64,000 nt of DNA from Theristus sp. LFF4_11 (taxonomy: Eukaryota; Nematoda; Chromadorea; Monhysterida; Xyalidae), in NCBI GenBank assembly GCA_030248135.1, contig JASANC010005476.1:1-64000 (forward strand), read 5' to 3'. The notes beneath the pieces are model-generated. The model had not been told where the DNA came from. It saw only the letters and a list, made by a program, of their open reading frames with translations, and did not search any database. How positions within the stretch are numbered: position 1 is the stretch's first letter; each line of letters begins with the position of its first letter. This document shows, one piece after another, positions 55,701 through 64,000 of the stretch. The position numbers and the translations under genes were made by a program.

Positions 55701-56675
55701 GAACATTCAAATTACATATAATCTTTCCCAACTATATTTCGCTCTAAACTTGCCGTTGTAGGTAAGGACCGATAGGGTATATCTACTCCAACCGCTTTGG
55801 GTTTTTGGAAAAAAAAACATTCTTAAACGAACCTCAGTTTGTTCGCGTATTCCTCCTCAATCGAAGCGCGCTCCTTCAAGAACGTCCCGTATCGCTCCAA
55901 GAATTCAATGCCCTTCTGCGTATGTTGCTCAATCTGCGGTGCCTGGTCCTGAAAAAAAAACCATTTTTCGAATAAAAGTCTTAAAGTAAGCAGTGGAAGA
56001 TTCTCATATCTTCTGTATTCCATAATATTGCACCCAGTCGCCCACCATTTAGAAAGTCCCGGAACCCACAACAGCGTCCCTAAATCCCTGAAGCAACCGA
56101 GTGGGAAAAAGTGGCTGACGAGCAGAACCGCCGGACCGGATACTCCCCTGCATCGTTTTTTATCAAATTATTTATCAATTTTTTTGTCGTCCATGATCCG
56201 TCTCGTAACCCACGCAGTCACCCAGACGGTGACCCATCCTCGTTCCAAACCCCCCCCCCCGGCCCGAACGATGACGTACATCCCAGAAGCAGCGCATGTC
56301 GCGCATGCCCGGCGGCAACTGTGGCTGGGGCGCAGTGGTACCATAGAAGGGGCGATGATACTCGCCGTATCCATTGACGATCTCGGACGCGGTCGCGTAC
56401 GTTCCGGACGATGTCGACGGCGAGACGCTCATGTCGCGCGACGAGCCGGATCCGGCGCTGCCGACGCTGCCGTAAAAAGTGGCGGCGTTGTTGTTCGAGG
56501 CGCAACTGTTTTTCGCTCGATGTTGGCTGATGTTACTCGGGGGACCGGCCGCGCCCCAACTGTAGGGATCGGCGGACGTGTTGTTACTACTGACGATCTT
56601 CGTCACTAAATCGTTCAGTTTGAAGCTGGCCACCGCGGACATGCGCGCCGCTTTCAGTTCGAGGTCGGAGCGCAT
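43636..56675 (-). CDS. TOCA/CIP4/FBP17-family F-BAR-HR1-SH3 protein, 13 coding exons, 804 aa
   Basis: Family members (TRIP10/CIP4, FNBP1, FNBP1L/TOCA-1) bend membrane with an F-BAR dimer, bind active Cdc42 through HR1 and recruit N-WASP or dynamin through SH3. Here F-BAR covers about residues 130-412 (LVKKYHPKK, GQHEVVAE, SRAELEKAKNTA, QFEDL), HR1 about 485-563 (LPPSQRCQKLNKKI, MQQVYTDNPKLGD) and SH3 about 740-800 (CVALFDFDG, DGWTRVRRL, APTSYLD). The 13 segments total 2415 nt with consistent phase. The start ATG has an in-frame TGA four codons upstream. At 804 residues it is longer than the ~600 usual for vertebrate relatives, through a ~130-residue Ser/Asn/Gly-rich N-terminal extension and long Pro/Ser linkers between HR1 and SH3. 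TOCA family is clear; I cannot assign a specific vertebrate paralog. Confidence 0.93.
44324..44502 (-). CDS. TOCA exon 12 (linker and SH3 start)
   Basis: 179 bp. Acceptor CATTTGCAG. Codes a Gly/Ala/Ser linker, then ECDDPAPVLGTCVALFDFD, the first SH3 strand with its ALFDF motif. Donor G|GTCAGT. Confidence 0.93.
44992..45133 (-). CDS. TOCA exon 11 (Ser/Thr-rich linker)
   Basis: 142 bp. Acceptor AATTTCAG, donor GG|GTGAGT. Codes LSVSDQESISSDGSTPFST and STLSNSVPRTLPA, a likely disordered region. Confidence 0.87.
45358..45535. mobile_element. Short mariner-type MITE, same family as 10863
   Basis: 178 bp. Left arm TCGAACTCTAAATTATAGG with CAGCTGATTGGTTGG; right arm complementary, ending GGCTG then TA. 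The left TA is mutated to CA. Lies in the TOCA intron about 35 bp from exon 10. Confidence 0.82.
45570..45813 (-). CDS. TOCA exon 10 (Pro/Ser-rich linker)
   Basis: 244 bp. Acceptor CTCCTCGTAG. Opens NYLVEAESQ, like the end of HR1 in relatives, then becomes Pro/Ala/Ser-rich. A MITE lies within ~40 bp on each side. Confidence 0.88.
45852..46034. mobile_element. PIF/Harbinger-type MITE, 183 bp
   Basis: Ends AGGCGG and GCGCCT are flanked by TAA. Subterminal TTTAGTTTTT and GTACGCACAAA are inverted in the right half. In the TOCA intron, ~38 bp upstream of the exon 10 acceptor. Confidence 0.75.
46284..46416 (-). CDS. TOCA exon 9 (HR1)
   Basis: 133 bp. Codes DGILKMQQVYTDNPKLGD then LAQYDQELEALQAELSKF, the second HR1 helix. 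Donor AAG|GTTGGT. Confidence 0.95.
46665..46777 (-). CDS. TOCA exon 8 (HR1 start)
   Basis: 113 bp. Acceptor CTTTTTCAG. Codes DYSDLPPSQRCQKLNKKIR, the first HR1 helix. Donor AG|GTAAAC. Confidence 0.93.
47530..47677. mobile_element. Diverged MITE of the GTCCTTGTC family
   Basis: Left end GTTCTTGTCCGAAGAC and right end GTCTTCCGGACAA bracket CACACTGGCG and an inverted TGCCAGTGTG, the same layout as 42789-42966. Confidence 0.68.
47688..47811. mobile_element. Small inverted-repeat element
   Basis: Imperfect palindrome: CTAGTTTTGTAAAACTC and CCAATAGTGCTA on the left face TAGCACTATTAGAC and TTCTAAAACTAG on the right. It ends about 56 bp downstream (in gene orientation) of the TOCA exon 7 donor. Confidence 0.6.
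47868..48076 (-). CDS. TOCA exon 7 (Gly/Pro-rich linker)
   Basis: 209 bp. Acceptor TTTTTTCCCAG. Codes a Gly/Pro-rich stretch then basic RPHKQRRSDRAA and SLGERLFGTHK. Chosen for open phase and splice sites; the linker is poorly conserved. Donor AAG|GTCGGG is non-ideal. Confidence 0.8.
48390..48609 (-). CDS. TOCA exon 6 (F-BAR end)
   Basis: 220 bp. Codes DESRILHQRRLIERCIDIE, LIQRCLDEMRKHA and PPTDMQFEDL, the last corresponding to the conserved end of the domain. Bases 48468-48485 resemble the dispersed CACACTGGCA motif. Confidence 0.94.
49027..49260 (-). CDS. TOCA exon 5 (F-BAR)
   Basis: 234 bp, phase 0. Acceptor CCCCTGCAG. Codes helical, charged sequence with DISRAELEKAKNTA and CLQKANEQQAAHY, characteristic of the central F-BAR coiled coil. 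Confidence 0.94.
49683..49745 (-). CDS. TOCA exon 4 (F-BAR)
   Basis: 63 bp, phase 0. Codes a short F-BAR helix segment (HLVETNHLNQQLQYAYEAM). Acceptor ATTTTTCAG, donor AAA|GTGAGT. Confidence 0.9.
49878..50082 (-). CDS. TOCA exon 3 (F-BAR)
   Basis: 205 bp. Acceptor AATCTTGCAG. Codes SLVKKYHPKKKEE, NELGDVAGQHEVVAE and CKELNEDRKM. Donor ATG|GTTGGT. Confidence 0.94.
50083..55832. other. TOCA intron 2
   Basis: 5.75 kb. Contains the 88 bp palindromic MITE. Otherwise AT-rich DNA in which I see no exon or element. Confidence 0.7.
52443..52530. mobile_element. 88 bp palindromic mariner-type MITE
   Basis: Nearly perfect hairpin from CAGTCGAACTCTAAATTAT to its complement, TA on both sides, with a very short loop. 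Smallest member of the 10863 family. In TOCA intron 2. Confidence 0.9.
55833..55948 (-). CDS. TOCA exon 2 (F-BAR start)
   Basis: 116 bp after a TTTTTTTTCAG acceptor. Codes IEQHTQKGIEFLERY and ERASIEEEYANKL, the first F-BAR helix. Donor AG|GTTCGT into a 5.75 kb intron. Confidence 0.95.
56280..56675 (-). CDS. TOCA exon 1 (N-terminal extension)
   Basis: 396 bp, 132 codons, ending FWD|GTACGT exactly where the canonical family N-terminus (Leu-Trp-Asp-Gln) starts. The rest is low-complexity Ser/Asn/Gly/Thr sequence without a recognised domain. TGA ATA ATA ATA precedes the ATG. Confidence 0.85.
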
Positions 56676-59600
56676 TATTATTATTCACTATTTTGATAAT
56701 TTAGTTTTTTGAGGAATTTTTCTAATCACAGATTCGATAAGGTGCTTGATTGCGGACTGTTGAATTGGCACTAGAAAATGGAGAATTTCGTGACTGTACG
56801 AAAATGGAACGAAAACAAGAAGAAATTTATACACGTCAATATGGAGATATTTACAATACAACGACTAGAGTGAAAGATGTGGAAATAGTAGTGGCACCCT
56901 CAAGGGCGTAGGAAAAACGGAACAAACAGCGATAAAATGCAGTGACATGCGGGCGTTTGTGGAGTTGTAAAAACGCTACAGGCAATAAAACTCAACAACA
57001 AAAATCGTACAACGGAGAGTTTCATCAAGGAACTTCTTCAAGCAACGTACTGGCATCATGGAGAACGAATAACGCACGAATTGTACGTACGCTAATCAAA
57101 TGAAACGTAAAAATTGAAACCTAGAAGTGCCACGAATAGACCGAGGAATATGGCTATCGTAACTGTCAACTTATTCAGAAAACGATAACCATGTTGATTT
57201 CTCAACAAAACAGCCCGTGGCACCACTAAATTTTCAGATTTAAAATCAAGTTTTCAAACAAAAAATACAAATCAAAGCGCTTTTGAATTCAAACGCACTG
57301 AGAATGGATTTAGTCAAAATTCGCTGTGCAGCAGCTGAGTGACACACAGACGAGGAAAAAGCCAACCAAAGAAACCAACCACTAATAACAACAAATTGGG
57401 CAGATGCGAAATTCGCGGCTGTACACACAGCACTGGGAGATTTTATGTGGCAAAATCTTACGATTTTCCATATATCTGACATGAAACATGATTGTCGGCT
57501 CGGATATAAATTTCAGCGACTAAAAACACGCGCGGATCTCTTTTCGGTCTGTCTGAACATGACAAATATGACATGACCTCACCACACGAATGTCAGATTA
57601 CGTCGCACGGAAACACAGACATCACAATTGGTGTCACCAATCAATTTGTTTGAAGGTCTGTTGTCCCGAAAAAAGACATAAATGAAACCGCAAACAAAAC
57701 GCAGTCAAACGTTCTTGAAATGTTGTTGGTGTTGAGTCGAGCGACAAAAAAAAATTCTTGCCAGAACGACTGGAAATTGTCGGAGTAAAAAACGCCCGGG
57801 TATGCATGGTATGTAAAATAATGAGAGATGCTGTTTGTTTGTGTTTCAATTCAATGTAAACTCAATATTCATGGTTGTAAAATAGAGTGAAAAACTGAAC
57901 GCGCAGTACAATTATGAAATTATAACACCCAAAAAACCTGCCGTTCAATTCTACTGCATGGAAATTCGAAAATTTTCAATTAAATAAAATCAAGGTACAA
58001 CAGAACAGGAAAGTATGGTTTTGAACAGTTCGGAAAAACAAATCGTTAACAAACGAAATGTCGCAAATCATATTTGCAAATCAAAAATTAACAATTTTAA
58101 ACAAATCTAGTAATCTACAAACTGGAGAGAGACACATGATAAGACAGAAATCACCAAATTTTAAACATGACACCTTCAAGTAGCTCCATCTCCCAGCGGA
58201 ACCCAATTAGACAAACCAAAATCTGCATACTCACTGCCAAGCGTTATCCAGACAAAATCACACTCCCGAAATGCGCACAAAACGCCCTAACCTGCTGCAG
58301 TGCGGGCGGAAAGCCAGATAGCGAACAATTATAAACCAGTCAAATCGGCCGACACCCCAGACGCATTCACAGAAGCAAACCACCATTGTATCTAGTCAGT
58401 TTCAGCTTACAACACCGAACACATGACACCACCACAGCACCATAGGCAGAGAACAGAAAAATACACAACGCTACTTACAGCACAACTAAACCAACCAAGC
58501 AACCCTGCAGAAGGACCACAAGGAATATGAGATGATATCGCATAAGCATTAAGCTAGCAGCGTATTTTATAAACACATACACACACACGCATAATACGTA
58601 TGTGCGGCGAAATTGGGTAAGAGGTGCACGTGGAATAAGCAAACGAGAGCTTGCGGAACATGTTGGTCTGAAAAGTGGGGTGGGGGGAGGAACCATTCCG
58701 GGACCCTGGCTGCCCCTGTTCGTGGTCATGTGAAATAGTATAGGCCACGCAAAAATCGACTTTCTGATTCTGTGATGTAGTTGTACGATAATGGAGTTAG
58801 ACGGAAATACATACGCTAGGTGGAAAATAGTACAACAACTGCATCGCTTTTGAGAGTAATAACGTAAGCCAATAGCGGGCACTGGCTAAGAGGGACTGGC
58901 TCTTGATGGTTTAACAAAGTACTCCGAACGTTCCAGAGACAGAGTCACTTTGAAACTCCCAAAACAGTCATGACCGCAAGCCACAAGTTACATGATCACG
59001 CGTTAGCGTTGTTATGCTTCGTCAGAAACACCAGTGCTTGGGTGGTTCCAGTTTCGCGCTCCTACAACGAATACTTGAGTGAAAGTGGAGTGAGCAACAG
59101 AGTAAAAACTGAAAAAAAACACTCCAGCCAACACACCATTGCAGAACTGGAAATCCTGAATCATCTTACACAATAATAATGAGCGAAAAAGCTGGCACAC
59201 AGAAAAACACCGCGGCAAACATCAAGACTCTAATTTCAAGCCGAAAGAAACGGACGAAGCAGAGCGGGAATGATTCTGTTGAATTTTATGAGCCATCCGT
59301 CCACCCAGCCAAAGCGATTGAGAGTGTGGCTCATCTGCGACGAATGGAAAAACAACGCCATAAAAATTGAATGAAATTCAAGAGCCGTCGTGACGGTGTG
59401 ACACCATAAGGCGCGCGGAGAAGCGCAAACATTGGAGACAAAACGGCTGTGCTGTTTGCTCTGCTCTTTGTACGGGACACCAGTCTACACATCAGCGGGT
59501 GTGAATTAGCAAACAACCCAAACTGACACCAAACGCAACACTACTATTGAAGAACAAACAAGCGGTTTTCAATATTCATGAGTTTCCTTATTCGTCGTCA

Positions 59601-62600
59601 CAATATTTAGTAGCGAGAGTATTTGACGGTTGTAGCGTCGATCTAAAAAAAGTTTCCAATTCGCTGTCAATGCGCATGCGGTTAAATTGTGTTTTTCCTC
59701 GCTCACTTTCTCTCTCTCTCTCGAAGTTTGCGACGGTTTTGAAACCTGATGAGATTACAATTGATTTTTCGCTGCAAAAAACCGTGAAAATCCGGTGAAA
59801 AAAGCTCATTAATCGCAGCATTATTATTGAACGCAGACAGACCGGAACAATGGACATGGAGCAAGGCTGTAGGGTGGCGCTAAGCGTGCCAACAAGTGCC
59901 ATGCAAAGCTCGCACAAATTACATTCGTCCACAGGCTTCCAAAGCTTCGACAGAGAAAAAAAAACAGCAAAAACTGCAAATGAAGAACAACAACATGGCA
60001 GCAACAGCACGCACGGAATTATCGTCGCTATTTATGAAACGTTGAACAAGACGAGTAAAATAGGAACAAGTATTGAACAGACGTTTAAGAGATTTGCAAG
60101 AGCAATATAAATATTGTATAACACGGTCCCACTCGAGTGCGACTTCTCGATGCAAGTGGCTGTCTGGGCCGCTATAATAGAGAACCTTTTTCGAAAAGCG
60201 AATATGTGTATTTGAACCACTATTATACGTGGTAAGCTTCAAACGCGACAGCATACAACAACAGTAGCGAGAGCGAGACGTATTATATCGCGCTCTACAA
60301 AGCCTAAAGCTACTTGGCATATGTGAAACAAAAACGGACGTTGGGATCAATAGGCGAGAGAAAAACGGACACACAAAATAAACGACAGCGATGTTTCGTG
60401 CGTTTAAACCAACATTTAGCCGCCGTTGGTCATTCTGTGAACCAATCGCAGCTTCCTTTATGCTGCATGTCGTTTCATGTTTTTATTTTCTTGTTCCTGT
60501 TCCGGAATCAACGCAAAACGTAGTATGATAATAATTTGGTGGCAGTTCACTCAGATTTCACGAAGGAAGAATAAATGTAAATGGCCACCTTTTGTGTTTC
60601 AAGCGTTAGTTGGCTCTGTGAAGCTAAAAATACCAACAAACGTGATGTGTTTTTCATCATTGCGAAAGGTTTGAACGGCACCACAGAAGAAAACACGAAA
60701 ACACGAGCCAGATCAACACGGAACTAATGTACCATGAGAAGGAAGACAACAAAGAATGAATCCAGCACGTCTCGGATTGCAGCAAATTTACTGGATCATG
60801 GGAATAATCCCATTTTTAGCATATATAAATATAAATGAATGAATCAGAACAAAAATAAAGAAAGTAGTACTACACCAGGTACAGTTATTATCAAACAGCT
60901 AAAAATTAAAAAAAAATCAAGAAAAAAGACAATCCAAAAACGCTATCGTATCGAATTAAAAAAACGGAGACAAGAACCCACCAACAGAAAAAACATGTTG
61001 GCAACACAACAACTGCAATAAAAACGAAATAAACGACAAGTTGTCGTCTCGAGACCCGATACAAAATGCAAAAATCGCTGTTCAAGAGCGATAAAAGGGA
61101 CGAATAAAACATCCATTCACCACCTGCCGGTATAACAGAAGACAAAAAAAACGAAAAATATAAGGACTCCAGGCAAATGGAACAAGAAATTTGCACAACC
61201 AGCAATTTTAATCGAAACGCGTTTTCGCAGCGAGCGAACGGGCATGATTGCAATAGCGTTTTGTTTGAATTTATAGTTATTATTATTATTAGTATTATTA
61301 TTTTGGGATTGGGACCTGCTGCCTGCCCGCACACTGCATTCGATTTCGTGCATGGTGAAACAACAGACTCTAAACGGACTCCATCAATCGACATTTTCTC
61401 TCAAGAGTTAAGAGAATTGCAGACTGAATGTAAACAAGATTATGGATAAATTGAATTGCCACACTCACGCGACTCCTGCTATTTATTTACCTTTGCGTTT
61501 GCCTTTGCGTGTACCTAAAATCAGCGAAGCTGGTTTCAAAATGGAAAATCCGAAAAATCATAAAAGATAACATTACTCGTGATACTATTTTAACGAACTC
61601 AAAAGATGTTTGTATCTTAGTTTGTACAAGACTGAAAGATATGCGTGAAAAAAATAACGGACAACGCATCTAAAACACGTTTTGTTGTTGGTTGCGTTAA
61701 AAGTTTGGATATTATGGAAAAAATGGAAAATGCAAAATGAAAAGAGAAAAAACCGCGGCACCGACTGACACCATTGCATGTTATGAGGCCAGTAACCAGC
61801 GGGAAATGAAAACGTTTCAGCAACACACTTTCTGTATATTCATGAACAACAAACGCACTTTTTAACTGAATACATTGATTATTTATCATTATATTTTTTA
61901 TCGTCATCTTTTCATTGTTGCACTCTCATCGGTTTTTTTGTGTTTTTACTTATTGAAAACAAGTTTTACGTCAAGAAAGGTGTGGCTAGCGGCAAAAATA
62001 CACATAGAATATCACTTTTTTATCTGCGGTTTTCAGGTTTGATGACAAAGAAATAACATGCATGATAGTATGACACAGTTGTGTTAGTTCTGCACCATGA
62101 CTGACGAAAGGAATAACTTTCAAAGCGAAATTCATACAACGGCTACAACAAACACAAACAATAAACACTAACGATTCATTCAGCGATAATGACAAAAAAA
62201 TGAATAAAGTCCGAACAGCTCTTACCTGAACCATGAGTGGAGCGATTGAAATGCAGAGAAATAATAGCAGAAATGAATCAAAAACGGTATTTTCTAAAGA
62301 TATTCATCAGCAAACAAGAAAGCATGAAACAACCAAAACAGCATCATAGAGACAACAAACAGAATAATGGAAAACATTTCATTGACGCAGGCCGCAAGCT
62401 GCGGTGAAGCGAAACAGATGGTCGTAACAATTGATGAGTAAATAACGGGTCTGCGCAGTAGGCTAAACACCACCAAGGTCAAGACAGCGACGAACGAAAA
62501 CACCGATATACAAAATAAAACCCCGAAAAAACGCTCAATTTAACACTGGAGGTCTGGTAGGAACAACCGTTATCAGCAGCGGGACGCAGGAGCAAAAAAT

Positions 62601-64000
62601 TAAATTAGATAAATAACGTTCTTCAAAAGCCACCTCTAGCTTCTATGTTACTTACATGAATCAACAACATTACGTTTTTTTCTTTCAATTGCGAATAAGA
62701 CGGCAAGAGCTACAAATATGGCATCGACTGACGTTACACTGGCCTTGGCGATGGCGCGTTCTGATAAGACGATATAAGATAACATTATTATTAGTGCCTG
62801 CTGTTTTTGAAGTCTTACAAAAACGGCATTAATGTGCGTTTACGTCTTGCATTACGTTTATTTTACGAGGTAGCCTTGCGTCGAGCACCGCAAATTACGA
62901 CAATCTCACTGAAGAAAACAGTTGCGTTTCGAAAGGTCGGTTTACACGAGACTTATGGTGACTTTGGAGTGTTTCAGAGACATGTTTCGAGTAGTGCATA
63001 GTAAGCAAAATTTGTAAAACAGCGGCAATTTGAACTTTTTGCGAAAGGATTTGTCATGGGCAATGAAAATAGCGGTTTAAAAAACGAGAAAAACAAAATT
63101 AAGCATTGTTCAAGACAAGAAGATTGTGGGTGTTTTGACAGGCAAGTGTCTGCCTGCTTGCAGCTGTTGCTTTCGATCAGCGAAAACTTTTTTTTGTTAT
63201 TGGTCTCTCCTTTGAAGATGAATAGTGTCAAATAAAAGAGACCAGCAAGCACAACAAACGCCAAGGGAGAGAGAGTTGGTGTTGAAAAAAGTTTCGACTG
63301 AAAATGATTTCTGTGGACAAAGGCAGACACACACACATACACACCCCGAAAAACCAAAACCGAATAAATAGGAACAGCTTGGTTGAACGTTGAAGACCAA
63401 TGGAATCATTATTTCACAAAAAACGCCCAGTCTGTCAACAAAAAACGCACATTTTTGGTTCACAAACAGAAGCAGCTGACCAAAAAAAGCGCGAGCGATT
63501 AATGGACGATGCATTGTGTGGCACAAAAAAACTTTCAACAGTGGCAAGTTGAGTAAACAAAAAACTCCGAGGAGAGAATACAAAACCACACCAGTAGTTT
63601 AGTTGAATGAAAAACTGACTGAGGGTCACAGAAGAAGAAGTGAAGAATTATTACGAACAAAGTCGGATCACCTTACAAAAGTTACTTTTGTGTCTCGGTC
63701 CTGTGTTTACACTTCAGTCAAAAGATTTAGAAAAGCGAAATTGAATGGAAACTCTATTCCACCAGTTCAAGAAAAAAAATAAACACTTTGCTGATTCAAT
63801 GGAGGAAAAGCAAAATGCAAAAACACGGGGTGTAACGATTGAAAGCTGCAGTCCAAGCTAGAAAACTAGCTGGAAAAGTAACGACTTTCAAAAACTCAAT
63901 TGGGATTTCCTTCAACAACGCGACACAACAATTCGGGCGCCCTGCTGAGTGTGCACTTGAAGATGCGGACGGAAAACGTTGACTGCAAATTGTGTGAACT
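56676..64000. other. TOCA 5' flank, no supported gene
   Basis: Should contain the promoter and any untranslated first exon. Open frames are at most about 160 codons and lack domains or convincing splice context. I see no repeat with defined ends. Confidence 0.55.

Noticed and set aside
59179..61449. Plus-strand ORFs of 60-90 codons upstream of the TOCA gene
   Set aside because: No domain or splice-linked continuation. Length is within expectation for AT-rich non-coding DNA.

Overview
The window is animal nuclear DNA. It carries two intron-rich metazoan genes with GT-AG introns and a dense load of eukaryotic transposable elements (hAT, Tc1/mariner, PIF/Harbinger, Ty3-type LTR, LINE and SINE remnants). 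Long introns, TE-packed intergenic DNA and moderate GC suggest an invertebrate. I cannot name the phylum from sequence alone.

Both genes lie on the minus strand and were rebuilt exon by exon from splice sites, reading phase and family motifs. Gene 1 (about 27.0 to 13.7 kb) is a homolog of SCAI, the suppressor of cancer cell invasion, a nuclear co-repressor of MRTF/SRF transcription: 15 coding exons, 671 codons. Gene 2 (about 56.7 to 43.6 kb) is a TOCA/CIP4/FBP17-family F-BAR, HR1, SH3 protein linking membranes, Cdc42 and WASP-type actin nucleation: 13 coding exons, 804 codons. Both coding sums are exact multiples of three with all phases matching. Both proteins belong to Rho-GTPase/actin biology, but nothing in the sequence shows that the neighbourhood is functional.

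Layout. 0 to 13.7 kb is downstream of SCAI: direct repeats, a LINE endonuclease remnant, a tRNA-derived SINE, small hAT and Harbinger elements, an 838 bp long-TIR mariner-type element and a C-tract-rich hAT element. 13.7 to 27.0 kb is SCAI. One of its introns holds a 4.4 kb LTR element in opposite orientation whose only ORF has Gag, protease and integrase-like parts but no reverse transcriptase. 28.0 to 34.5 kb is a giant foldback element with an 8 bp target duplication. Its inverted arms are arrays of a 174 bp monomer organised as ~523 bp trimers, and two mariner-type elements are nested inside. 36.1 to 37.3 kb is another hAT element and 37.4 to 40.2 kb is a CA/TG/GC-repeat-rich block. 43.6 to 56.7 kb is the TOCA gene with small MITEs crowding several exons. 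56.7 to 64 kb holds no gene I can support.

The most unusual items are the foldback element with higher-order satellite arms, the RT-less LTR element with a scrambled integrase, and an 8-residue His/Gly repeat in SCAI whose DNA is open in at least five frames.
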